From: Ptychodera flava
Taxonomy: Eukaryota > Hemichordata > Enteropneusta > Ptychoderidae
NCBI RefSeq assembly: GCF_041260155.1
Contig: NC_091933.1
Coordinates: 31,799,933 to 31,863,932 of the forward strand
Reading direction: 5' to 3'
DNA length: 64,000 nt
Of this stretch, positions 23,159 through 36,056 are shown one piece after another (position 1 is the first letter of the stretch; the number at the start of each line of letters is the position of its first letter). A program made the translations under genes and the position numbers. The notes beneath the pieces were generated by a model, which saw only the letters and a program-made list of their open reading frames with translations, was not told where the DNA came from and did no database searches.

Positions 23159-24164
23159 CAGTCCTCTGAGGATATGTTCATCACCTGGGTAGATTCTGTC
23201 AGCTTGTGAAACATCTCCAACAAATTTTATATGGTATCAGTAACCGTACATGATCTATCAGAATATTTGACCGACAAAATTGGATTTATGACTAAAAAAT
23301 GGAACAAAATATCTGATGAGATAGTTCCCCTGGCTTATCTGTTATTGACATTGTGAAAATGTTGACAAACCAAACATTATTAGACAGTGGGTCAGCATAT
23401 GTCATATACTTCTACAATAGCATGCACAACACTATGCAATGAGTAACAAAAACTCTCTGTAAAGACTAAATGACATTGCTGTTAATACTGAGAAAATTGT
23501 TTTTCCATTCGCGCACATGTCATGTTTCATCTTTACAAGCGTGCACTGTGTAATGGATCCGATGGAAATATTCCCAGACAGACACAATCAAATGGAACGC
23601 CAATCAAATGACAGTTCAATGTTGTTGGATATAAAACATAATGAGATCTAATTGGGCTCGATTACAACCCGTGATTGCCAGCGACAAGATGTATTCAAAA
23701 TGACTATACGAGGAACCCACAGCACTACACTATATATGTCTCACAGCATGCAGGTACCGCCATGATCCAGTGACAGGCACCAGACGATTGACTCGCTCGC
23801 ATTTCATGGAGGCCTCACGATAAATTATTCACAGGAAGACAGGGCAAAAGCAAGCATTACAACCGGCGTCGGAATGCTCGACCCGACTGTGTGAAGGCTT
23901 TGAAAAGTTCTAGTTCATGCCAAGGTGAGAATTCGACCCTCGACGTCTATCTTGGTTTTTAAAAGGCCCTAGACTTCAACAATGGGCTTTTTATGTTGTG
24001 TCGCAGCTGATCGTTGATCGAGTGTCGTATTTATGCTGCATGAGTAATGGAACATTTCAGACGATTTGTCCTGCATTGTGTCGTATTTTGCTAATTAACA
24101 ATAACAACGCGAATCACAGAAAAGTAAGACTGAGTGGGAGAGATAAAGAAGAGGCGGTCTTACC
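23159..24164. other. Gene-free stretch
   Basis: No exon recognised. CpG density rises toward 23700-24300, which could reflect a nearby promoter. Confidence 0.35.
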
Positions 24165-24227
24165 AGATGCAATATGATTTCTCTGCTGTCCGCTCTCTAT
24201 GATAACTTCGTCTGGTGTGCCACACAT
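24165..24227 (-). CDS. Candidate minus-strand first coding exon, unknown
   Basis: On the minus strand an ATG (complement of 24225-24227) opens 21 codons starting MCGTPDEVIIESGQQ. They end exactly at a consensus donor (CTG|GTAAG, complement of 24160-24165). It would lie head-to-head with SLC35B4, whose start codon is about 820 bp away. Only a start and a donor support it. No downstream exons were found on the minus strand. Confidence 0.22.
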
Positions 24228-25044
24228 CTACTTGTTTGAAGACGGGGAATTGGTTCCCGACTCTCCGCCGGTGTTCGACACATCAGCGTAAATATTTAGC
24301 GATGGAAATTCCAAGCTACCGTTTGTACATATGCACCATATAATACAACCTTTCACAACATGCCCGTTACATTATCTGAGCAAATCTTACATTACGAAAG
24401 AAACTGTCACAAATTTTCTGTACACATTAGCCGCAGATTTACCTTCCATTTTGGGTTGATGCGATATCCCAGGATTCAATGCCGGTGAGGTCATTTGGGG
24501 GTACCTGTGAACCCCTTAAGTCACTAAATCGAAATATCTTCAATTTATTAAACTTAATTACCATGATTACAACGATATCCCCAGTACTGTCGGACGGCGT
24601 TAATGAAAGACGACGACGAAAATTTCAAGGATTGAAAATTGAATAAGTCGTGTCTTGCCTGACAATATCCCAATAAACGAACAATGTTTCTGGATTTGAA
24701 TACATATTCTTCCAATGACGTTAAGGGGTACATGTTAATATAGGTGGCGCTCTGCTTCATTCCCATTCATTGATGTCCGGTGGATTATGCCACCAGCTGA
24801 GCGGATGCACCGGTATATTCGAGATTCATATTCTGCCAGCGGTTTATACGTATTTTCGTCAATCGACACGTCTGTGTGGTTACCCATACAAAGTAAACCC
24901 TATATCACAAGTAAATAAATACTTGTAGACTGACCTTACGAAGCTGCGTGTGTATTTTCGCTGTATCCGAAGTAAGCTGTCGAAGTCGCCAACAATCTGT
25001 GGTACCGTACAACATATGACATTTTGGTAAACTTAAGCTTCAGA
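24228..25044 (+). other. Upstream region of SLC35B4
   Basis: The promoter and 5' untranslated region of SLC35B4 should lie here, but I cannot place a TATA box or start site with confidence. The sequence has more CpG than the introns. Confidence 0.35.
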
Positions 25045-28000
25045 ATGCTTCAACCCAAAGCCATATTTGCAATATTACTTGTGTTCTTGGATGTTGTGTC
25101 AACGTTGTCTTTCTTGAGCTGATCGTGAGGTAAGAATGCACCCGCGCAAACCCTCAATACTGTATTCATGAATACAAAATACTATCATGACCTTGACCAT
25201 AGCCATGGTCACTCCACTCGAGTGACCATAGCTATGGTCATATTTACTATGAATTTCCTTCGATTTGACGATTGTGCTAGAAGCATTTCCAAACGCATTA
25301 ACAATGTTGCTTATTAAGTAAAGGATCTAATAAATCCTACCTTAATCGTCCATATGTTAGGTGTTTACTTGTAACATGGAGGAAATAGACCATTTGTATT
25401 TCCTCCATGCTTGTAACCACTACCACCATAGCTGCAATAATTTTAGCCCATAGACGCTTGGCCATGTGTCAGCATCTCCTGTCATTTTTGCTGTGTACCG
25501 CCAGGTAAAAATCCGCAATGGCCAAATGATGGCAGATGCATTCTTGAGTATGTGTACAACACCATGTACACACATGTGCTAAGCCTTTGGGTCTGCATCT
25601 TCTCAGAGAAACACCATCAGTTATCCTGGTGAAGTTGCATGATATCACGGTTACTTTACCCCAATGACAGAGCAAATGGGGGTAGAGTAACCGTGATGAT
25701 ATTTAAAATGATGTCATACTGTATGTAGTAGGAAAACTGTGATGAGGTCGAGGTGACCACAACCGGCGACAAGAGGATGTGACTTACTAGGTCGAAATGG
25801 ACAGGGGTTGTAGTGACCTGCTCCTACATGCAACCTGTTATGAATTGAACGGTCCTGAACCGGAATGATAGCTGCGCCTGTACATTTGTGACCATTTGAA
25901 AAAGATGTGTAGTATGACCAATGTAAATCCTGAACATATTTTGCTGAATGAGCAGAGATCTCTGAAAATCACACTTATATAATAAGTATCCGGTGATTAA
26001 TATTCTTGAGCTACACTTTGTTTTCCAGAGATTTTCCGGGCAGTGGAAACATAGTGACATTTTCCCAGTTTCTGTTCATTGCCGTGGAAGGCTTCATCAA
26101 CTACTTTCAGTTTGGAAGGACAAAACCTGCTATTCCTGTCAGGTGAGTTGTGACTAAAAAGAGTGAAGCCCTTATCATTTCAATGGCCTTTCTGTAATTT
26201 CAGGTGTCTCCAGTGCATCTTCTACATAGTTTTGAGGTTGATAACCATGACGTTATCTTTTTCAAAGAATTCTTTCATTGGAAACACAGTTGAAAGTCTA
26301 CGCTTTCCCACTTAACAATCATGTGAATATGTGGTCGAAAATCAAGAAATAACTTTGAAAACTTGTCAAGTAATCCACTGTGCTTGCTGAGTCAGTCAGT
26401 CATGTGAACTTTGTTATGTAGTTAAGTAATTTGCTCTATCATCTGAGAACAATATTTCTTTGAGATGAATTTACCCAGAAACATGCGAAATACATATACA
26501 TTAGCAGTAAAGAAATTCATGTTGTGAAAATTCAGGAAGATAAAGACACTCATCAGTGAGATGATAATGTATACTTACATCGCTGTACAATGAGATTTTT
26601 CCAATGTTTTTACATATCTATTTAACATTTTCTTTTTTTACTCTCAATTTGCTTTTTGTACCCAGGAAATATGCTACGATGGTGTTTTATTTCTTCCTCG
26701 TCAGCGTTGTCAACAACTATGCACTGAACTTCAACATAGCGTTACCTTTGCATATGATCTTCAGAGCTGTAAGTTCCTCAACTCAAGCTATCGTTCTGGC
26801 ATTAACAATAACAGTTTATTTAAGCAATAAAGCACACCCAGCAATGGTATACCACAAGATTTTGACCAGTTCACGACATATATGCACGAGCGAAAGTGAG
26901 TGCATATTATATGAAGTGTACTGGCCAAAATCGAGTGGTATACCGTCGCTGGGTGTGATTTATTGCTATTATATCATAACAGTATATTGAAATTCTGACG
27001 TGGAACATCAAAAAGTGATTTTTGCTCAAGCTCAGAGCTCACGTGTATGCCAGCTGTGGTATATCACCAATATACCACCGTTCTTTTCACATCTTGACCA
27101 ATCAGATCGCTGTATTTGCACCATCAATATACTGGTATGATATAATATTCGATATTGTATTCACCAAAAAGTAAAAAGCAAAAAGATGCATCCCATGGGG
27201 CTTTTTTCACAATCAGTTTCATTTGTCGTACATTTACTATAACAAACCAGGGCCCTGTGTGTGTCAAAATAAATCTCAATTTTATTCCTTGGTGTACAAC
27301 ATTTCAGCAGATTTAAATATTTTGGCGTACAGTGCGTGGAATTTGTGTTCTGTTGTGCCAAAAAATTTCGTCAGTATCAGAAAAATGTAATTTAACAATA
27401 TTTAGGTGAAAGTTCCCTGTTTGACTACAGAAGAGTGGCCTGTGTTGACCAATTTTGCAAATCAAGGTAATCCTAGGGGGTCTAGTTGCTGGCGAGGCAT
27501 TAAAAGGCTCCCTAAGAAAACCCTGTTTTCATAATGAAGATTGGGCGCAATGTTCTTCAGGTGCACCAAATCCTTGATTTCTATCAAAGTGAGCAATGAA
27601 ACGTTTCTAAGGAAGTTTTTACTTTGTAGAAATACAAAAATATTATCCAGGGTGAGTTTTTCTGGCCTTTCTTATTCTTAAGGTAGCGGTAAAGGCTAGA
27701 GCGTCAGTTATAAACTTCAATAAAACTATTGAAACATGAAAGAAGTCAACATTCTCTGTGGAATAAAAAAAACTAGACATTTGGGGTCATAAGCATTGCA
27801 GAGTTATAGCCCATTGAAACTTCTGAAAAACTGACCAATAAGAGGAAGTTGGGGAGTCCTTAGTGTATTAACTATGGTAGAGGTCCCCTAGCTTTTAAAA
27901 AATGTTTGAAAAGGAAAGTCATTTTTTACTGTTTTTTAGGAAAGTTTGACAAGGCAGTGCTTGCATTCAGAATGCGTGACTGCTATTATAAATGCATTTT

Positions 28001-31000
28001 TAGATTCTTTGAGTGTCAAAGAGGTGTCAAAAGTGAGATTAACCAAAAAGACTGCTCTTTGACTTCAAAAGAGGGGTGCAAATATGGCTTGTTTTCAACA
28101 ATTTTGACAGAATAACAGTTTTCCTACATAATTTTATACCAATTAAATCCAACCTTTGAAATGAGATATGGACATGGAATTTTTACAGCCTATTAACAAG
28201 GTTACAGATAAGATTTGTACGGCACAATTTTCCTGTATTTGAAGTACTTTTTGAAAAATCACATTTTGAAATTTGAAAGAATTTTTAATAATTTTTTGAT
28301 ATGTAAACCCATGTAAAATCATAAAAACAAATTTTATTTACAAATCCTGCCGTACAAATCTTACAATTAATAGTGTCAACATATTTATAACTAATTTGGT
28401 AATATTAATTTATTATTAAATTCAAAGATGTAAAAAAATATGAAAAATTAAATTTTAATATTGATTGGTGTCATATTTCAAAATCATGGCTACAAATATA
28501 CAATTTTTTATATTCTTTGGAGAAAGTATTAACTAAGGGAGTTATCCTGAAAATTTGAACTAAATATCTTGATTCTAACACTTGAAACTTGACATTAACT
28601 CTGAGAAAAGAATTAGTGCAAAAATAGCCTTTACCGCTACCTCAAAACTAGATCTGTAAAGTCACTTTACCAACTGCTTTCAACATACAACACTCCCTCC
28701 TTTTCTTTCTAAGGGTTCTCTCATTGCTAACATGGTTTTAGGAATCCTGATGTTGAACAAAAGGCAAGTGGAATTCTGCATTTTCAATATTTTGAATATG
28801 TGTGCTCAAAATCTCTCTTAAGTTCCTTTCAAAATTGGGAATTTATTTGAGTTATAGTTTTTAATAAATTGTTGATTTAGTGTGTAATTTAAAAAAAAAT
28901 ATTACAGCTACTGTTTAACTTTTTCCAAATGTACAAAAAAGTATCAAAAGAAATTAATGATGAGTGGACCATAAGTCTAGAAACTGTCAGAGAGAAGCAC
29001 TTTCATAATCAGGAACTTTTCTTTTTCTGTTATTTAGGTTTTTGTGAAGTCTTAGCAAAAGAATGAATTGATATTGCCGTTCAATTCTGTACTTTTATAC
29101 TGATTTACAGAAACTGCCAATCAGGAAGAACATGCGAGCATGTGGAACAAACATACTTCAACAGTTTAAAAATGAATGCCAGTATACATGTAACTCATTG
29201 ATCCAAAAGTTGTGATGAATGCGCAAGTGACTGGTACATACCATTAAAAATGGCCAATAACATTGTAAAGAAGCCATCTATATGGTGAACAGTGTAACAC
29301 ATACAAAATAAATTGCAGAAGATAATAAACTATACAGTGGAGTCATAAACTCAATATTTTATTTTTTTTTCCTTTACAGTTACAAATTTTCCAAGTATCT
29401 AGCTGTTTTGATGATTACTTTTGGCATCAGTATAGCTACAATAGCATCAGCAAACCAAGTTGTAAGTAAACTTTAACCGTGCTGTGTAAGCTAGATTTGC
29501 TGGAGTTTGTGTCCTCTATCAGATTGCATACATCAGTTTTCAAAAGTGAAAGCAGTGTTCCACACAGGGATGTTTAGGGCTGGGCTACTCCTCTTTTATT
29601 TATAAATTTATTCATATGTTAATAATCACATGAAAGATCAAATTTTCATGACAAAAGAATATGCTTATTATGTTGTGTTATGAAAATTTTTCTGCCCCAC
29701 TGATTTTCCAAGCTGAACACTGAACACTGAATGGTATATAGGATCTTTTCTTCTGATGTAAATAAGTGACACATTTCAGAGACTTGAAAGTGACCAACTG
29801 TCCATGGCCTCTAGCCTGTTATCAATTAAACTTGTCTATATGCCCAGAATAAATGACGTTTACACTGAGAGCCTGCATGGACCAATGCCATATTTTATGA
29901 AAAGAGCCAGCCAAACGGTATCATTCATCCATATTTGGGGTTTAAGAATTTGAAAATCAGTCAGATTAGTCTAATAACAATAAGTATGAAGCAATGGATT
30001 GATCATAGTGACCACATTCATTGTTATTACCCCTTGTCCTGCCCAGTTCATATGTCACCATCAAGTCAAGTTGGTTAAGATATCCCTTATGTTGCAATTT
30101 AACAAAGACTTGAACATTTGAAGGCCGCTGAAAATGTAGTCACAGTAAACATGATTCTTACTGACTAAACCTATTATTACATACCATGCCAATACATGAA
30201 AATATGTGCAGGTACTTTTGCTCAATATTTCTTTTTTCAAACTCGGCAGATTGGGTAGTGATAGGCCTGATAAGATCAGGGTTGATGATATTTCACGGAG
30301 TTATAGCTGAGATTGGGAAACCAAGGTAAATGATGGAGGGATTACACAGTCCCGTATCATGACCTTGTTGATGCACTTCAGGAAGCATCTATGAAATTTA
30401 TCAGCCAAAGTCAATGTTTCAGGCAATCAAATATTTCAAACTTGTCATGCATAACACTTGTGATGTTTTCTTTAAGGGAAAAGAAAAAGATCCAGAGATG
30501 TCGACGGGAGATTCACTGTACGATTTCATGATGTGGCTTATAGGTAAATAAAATGATTTACTCTAACTGTTTTAGAATTGTCTCAGAACATTAAGAACAG
30601 TAATATAGCTCTGGATTTCAGAACACTTACTAATATCGCACTAGATATTTTATCGAAAGTTAGCATTTTGTTGTGTCTTGGATAATTTTGTCACAATGTT
30701 TTGTCAAAGGTTTGACAGTTGAGTATCCAGGAGTGCTTCAGACATGACTGGAGTGTTCAGAAAGATAGAATAAACTACCTGTTACATCAAGCCGTCATCT
30801 CAGATGAAATTGTCTCTTGTGAATGTAAAATTTTTTTGTGCTTTATTTCAGGAATTTCCATGTTGGTATTTGCATTGTTTATGTCAGCATTGATGGGCAT
30901 TTATCAAGAAAAACTCTATGGAGAATTTGGGAAACAGCCAAAGGAAGCCTTATTCTATAATGTAAGTTTGATATATCAAGGGGGCTTGTTTTTCGGTTTA

Positions 31001-34000
31001 TGAGGAATTAGTGTGCCAATGCAAGCCATCAGACACACTTATACATAACACTTCAGCCAGCCTGGAAAACGAAAGTGATGACGTTGCACAAAGTTAGTGT
31101 GTACCAGGTTAAGTTTGGACTATTTTGTCACTGGTCAACATTGTGGTACAAGTGAAAACAAGTTGTGTTAGGAAGCTTAAAACTGTCACCTATCAAGTGT
31201 TATATTTCTATGGTAATATTACTGGAGAACGTCAAACTGCCCATGCAGTTAATCTGCTTTGAATGTTATTTAATGCAGTGAAAAAGTATGTTGATTTAGA
31301 TTTTCTTTCAAGGGCAAAAGTAACAAATAGATTGATTTTATAAGTATGTGATTTATAGGAATATTCGCTATCGATAATGAGATATATTCACACACTTAGA
31401 AAATTCTTGTCATTGCTCTTTGTGTAAAGTAATATGTCATGCTTCAAGGTCCGTTCGTCACAAATTTTACAAAATTTGATACTATGGCTGAACTCCTGAA
31501 TTACAAGGGGTTGCAAGAAAAACTCACGACTTTACTCAAAGTTCTCTTCAGAGTACGTGTATTTTATGAGTATCTTTTCCAAATTTGTCATCTCGTCTCT
31601 ATATTTTCCCTGCCATCTCGTTCATCTCCGTAATCTGTTTTGAATCAGAGCATAAACACATGTCTTGTGAGACAAAGTACTGACTCCTAATATGCTTATC
31701 AATAGCAGATTTCTAGTTGTTTTTTGGCAGTTATGGTGTAGATCTTCAATTTGAGGTTCAACATTCACTGTCAGGGCAAAAATTTTTTCACAAGTTGATT
31801 CTAAGACCCTTCAAGATTGAATGAGTGTATCTGAAACAACAGGGTTTATTTTTGGAAGAATTGAGGTGAAATTTCTAGGAGATGTCATACAGACCAAGAG
31901 CTCTGCAAGAAATATCTGAACAATTTTGTCTCATTCTAGGTATGATGTCTGTACCCTTTCAATGCCTTTGTTTGGGCAAAAGCCCTGTAGTTACCAATGA
32001 TAATTGTGGAGCCTTTTACCAGCAATTGAGATTGAACACTTCAAAGCTATCACACTATCTCTGTCAATGTTGGTCAGATTATATTTCATCAATGCCCCAT
32101 TTGTACGTTTTTGTAAATGTATTATCTTTTAATCACCATGAAAAATTGTTGTGTCACTTGTACAGGCTGTCTTTAAGATCCACTGTATGAGGGCGCTCCC
32201 ACCACTTGCTTCCTGCTTTTCTGCCATCCAGTTGTAAAGTGAGGGAGTGGTTTGTTATGATGGATCTTCCAGATTACTCAAAGGTTACCTCAAAATATGA
32301 TCTTCCATCATGTAGATGCATTGTCTATCATGTGTACACTTCAGACATACACAAACATCAATTTTTTCCCCCAAGGTCAGATCTTGGTGAATTGTTTTGC
32401 AACCCTTGCGGAGCTTATCCAACAGGTGGTTGTCTGTCACCATCTGTTGTCCAGCATCTGTCATCCAGCTTCTGTCAACTTTTTGCATTCCAAGCTTCTT
32501 CTCTGAAACCACTTGTCCAGTTGGTTTGAAATTTGGTATGCAAGTTGCTATGGGTGACTTTCGTCAGGTTTTTCAAATCATGCAATAATTTGCATACTTG
32601 TATTTTTGTGGCAATTTTTCATGGTTTTGGTAAAAAAAATCATCTACTGTGAAACTGCTCATTAGATTGCTTTGAAGCTTCATATGAAGGTCTGCTTTGT
32701 ACAAATTGTGCAAAAATCTTTAAAACTGTATTTTTCAGGCAATTTTTACTGTTTTGAGTCAAAATGATTCCAAAAATCATCAAAGTTCTTAGAATCTCCC
32801 AGTCTTTGATTGATTTTGTATATAGATTTGTAGGGATAACCGGATTCAAATTTGTTGAAATTATGATAAAATCGGCATACTTATAATATTCAGGAATATT
32901 TACTGGTTTTGGTCAGGGAAACGTTTGTCTGGACTGTTGAGCTGTGGTTAAATGTTAATGTTCAGTCAGGCGAAGTGCGTCAGCAGTCACACTGATGTAG
33001 CTAATGATCATAGTTTGGACTATCCCATCAAAAAAAAATAATCTACAGCATATTCAGATATTCAAATATGTCCCATGTTCATCAATATTCCCTTAATTGA
33101 CAAACAAACCACACCTATTATCTTAGTTATCTTAAAATATCACAGCTGAGTTATATCAACTACTAGGTTGCTTGTTAATGCTTTCACCCAAGATTAGCAA
33201 GGAGACTCCATTGAAATGACAGGGGAAACCAGGAACACTCGCCTGCTAAGTTTCCCTGACAGACACTGTGAACAACAGTGTTGATGCACACACACACAGA
33301 GAACTTGTTCATAGTTGTGAAAATTTTAAACACAATTGTAAAGTGATGATTTTTCTTCTTTCATATTGTAACCACAGCATGCCCTACCGCTTCCAGGATT
33401 CATATTCCTCAGTAAAGATATCTACAATCATGTTATAATGTTCTCACAAACAGGTATGTTTTGAACCTTGTCTCAACATTTTTTCATTCAAACATAGTGT
33501 CAAAAGTTAGATTAAAGCATCATTCTTCCCAGAAGATTAAACAGAACTTCCCCAATAAAAGCCAGGTTATCGTAAATCAATGCAAATGTAAAAGAGCCAC
33601 GCTACTGATGATACGTGCCATATTTGGTCCCAGACTCCCATAATTTTGCCATGCTTCAGGCGTTCATTGTCATTTAATCTTGTATATGATGTCTGTGAAT
33701 ATATAGCGATTAAACTTGAGTTGAAAATAACTGGAAACTGTTCGGTTTTGTCAGAGAACACGTATGTTTCAACACATGTTCCCTACGCGACCATTTAACC
33801 CCGCTTTGCATATGTCACAAAAGTGCTCATCAAGATTATTCACATTTATTGTAGATCAAAGTGATGCTCTGAGAATTCAAAAACTCCCACCCAGTGTATG
33901 CAAATTGCTGCATCATCAGTAATCCCCCTATCGTTGTGCACCCATGGTCCTGTAACTTCCTGTTTACAGAACATAAGAAATTGCTTTCAACCAACAAAAC

Positions 34001-36020
34001 TGCAAAACTGTTGCATTCAGCTGAATTTTCTATGCTTGAGTCTTCATTTTGTTTTCCTTCAATGAAAATTCTCAACAGCAGGTCAAAAGACTTTCTCCTC
34101 AAAACGCCATCTACAGTGAAAGTGATTGGATAATCTACAAAAGATGGGAAGAGAATGTGTATTGTTATTGTCTAGAAATCTTTGAAGTATTATAATTGAG
34201 GAGTTAATCTGTCTACCTTGATATCATGTGTTTTTTAGGTGTTGAACCTAACCCACAGGTTTCATGACTTAAAAGTGTGAGAAAGGGTTTCTGATGTCTG
34301 ATTTGCAAAATGTTTGCAAATGTTTCACTTTCAATACACAATTTGAAAGTCTTCAGCTTCTGTACATACACTGTAGCTGTCCATTGTGCTCGATCGAAAG
34401 AGTCAACTCTAGGTCCACTTTGTTCTTGTTATTGGGAAGTATCGTATAAAATTAACACAGGTATAGAAAAGCTTTGATTTTGTGTTTACTCTGTAATACT
34501 GCACTCTGTATGGACTACTCCAGTCCAATAGCATTTTGAGAAAATGAGCAAATCACTATAAGATATGTTCAAGATACTGAACTTACGTGGAATGATCATC
34601 AAAAATAAGCTATGTACAAGATACTGAACTTATGGGGGAATGATAATCAAAAAATAAACAAGTGTAACCCACGCATTCTTGTGGCAGTTTATAGATATTT
34701 TGGAAAGGGGGAAACAATTTGTCGTGAAAAAAGTAAAAGGTGTCATTGCAAAAAGCAAAAATGTGTGTAAATTAAACAACAACTTGAATTATGATATCAA
34801 AAGTATGAAATCGCAGTCTTGGAGATTACCTATATTTCAATCTGATTTATATCAACAACAGACATTGGTAGTCAGGCAAGTCATCTGTGTATATATGTAC
34901 ACAGAACTGCATACAGGGGTTACAGTGATATCAATCTGAAGACAAAGTTACCTTCCATTTTCATACTTATTACATAGTTTATGTAATGAATTAGGAAATG
35001 TTGATTGTTTGTTTGAGGAGAAAGCAATTTCTTTATAAATATTTTTGAATGGTTTTGCAGTGTACTTGTGTTGAATAGTTTGAATGGAAAACAGGAAACT
35101 GGTCGTAAGTCTCGTTACAAAGCGCTTAAGTTCGGCAACAAGAGGAGTCATGAATATCATAAAGGTCTTTACAGATAATAATAAAGATCACAGTCCTGTG
35201 ATTACCCATAATTAAATCTAAAATGTGTATCAATAAACATCAGTAATCAGACAAGCCTTATGTACTTGTGGAAATATACAAAGGTGTTTAACGATATCGA
35301 AGGCGTAGAATGTGCCTCGTCTTTATTCTTATTACATGGTTTTAATAACTTCCAAAATGTTGATTGTTCTTTCAAGGAGATAGCTATAATAACACTATAG
35401 AATAAATTTAACAAAATGTAGTTTCACCTCTCTTCTAATGCAGAGAACAGTTTTATCAATTTTTGTCTTCATGATTTTGAGAAAAGCACTTTTTGTTAGA
35501 CATCTGATAATAAGACTCAAGTTTAATAAAGTGTCACAAGTGCCATTTTGTTACGATTTTTTCGTGTTTTTGAACCATAACTCAGCTATCTCCGTACAGA
35601 TTTCGTTCAAACTTGGCACACAGACATTGTATTGTAGTGTGCACGTGCATGTCAATTAATGGTGCGATGCAATCCAAGCGGGGACTGTGTCATCAGCGAT
35701 GACTTGTTTTAAAGTTGACATTGTTAATCTAATATACATTTTTTAATGACTTTTTCACTTACAGAATTGTTGTTTGGAGTTCCAAAGATGTGGGTTTATC
35801 TCCTTGGTAACTGCATTACTCAGTATCCTTTTACAATGAAAGACACTAAAGTTGACTTTCCAATCTGATGTGTGACACAAGATATACAACTACACACACA
35901 TGGTATAGGCCAATAAGTAGATTGCTTTCTCACTTTCTTATTGCTTTCTCACTTTCTTCTGGAATTCTTGTGAAATGTTCAAAATGTGGCACACACACAC
36001 ACGCACTCTCTCTCTCTCAT

Positions 36021-36056
<36 letters not shown>

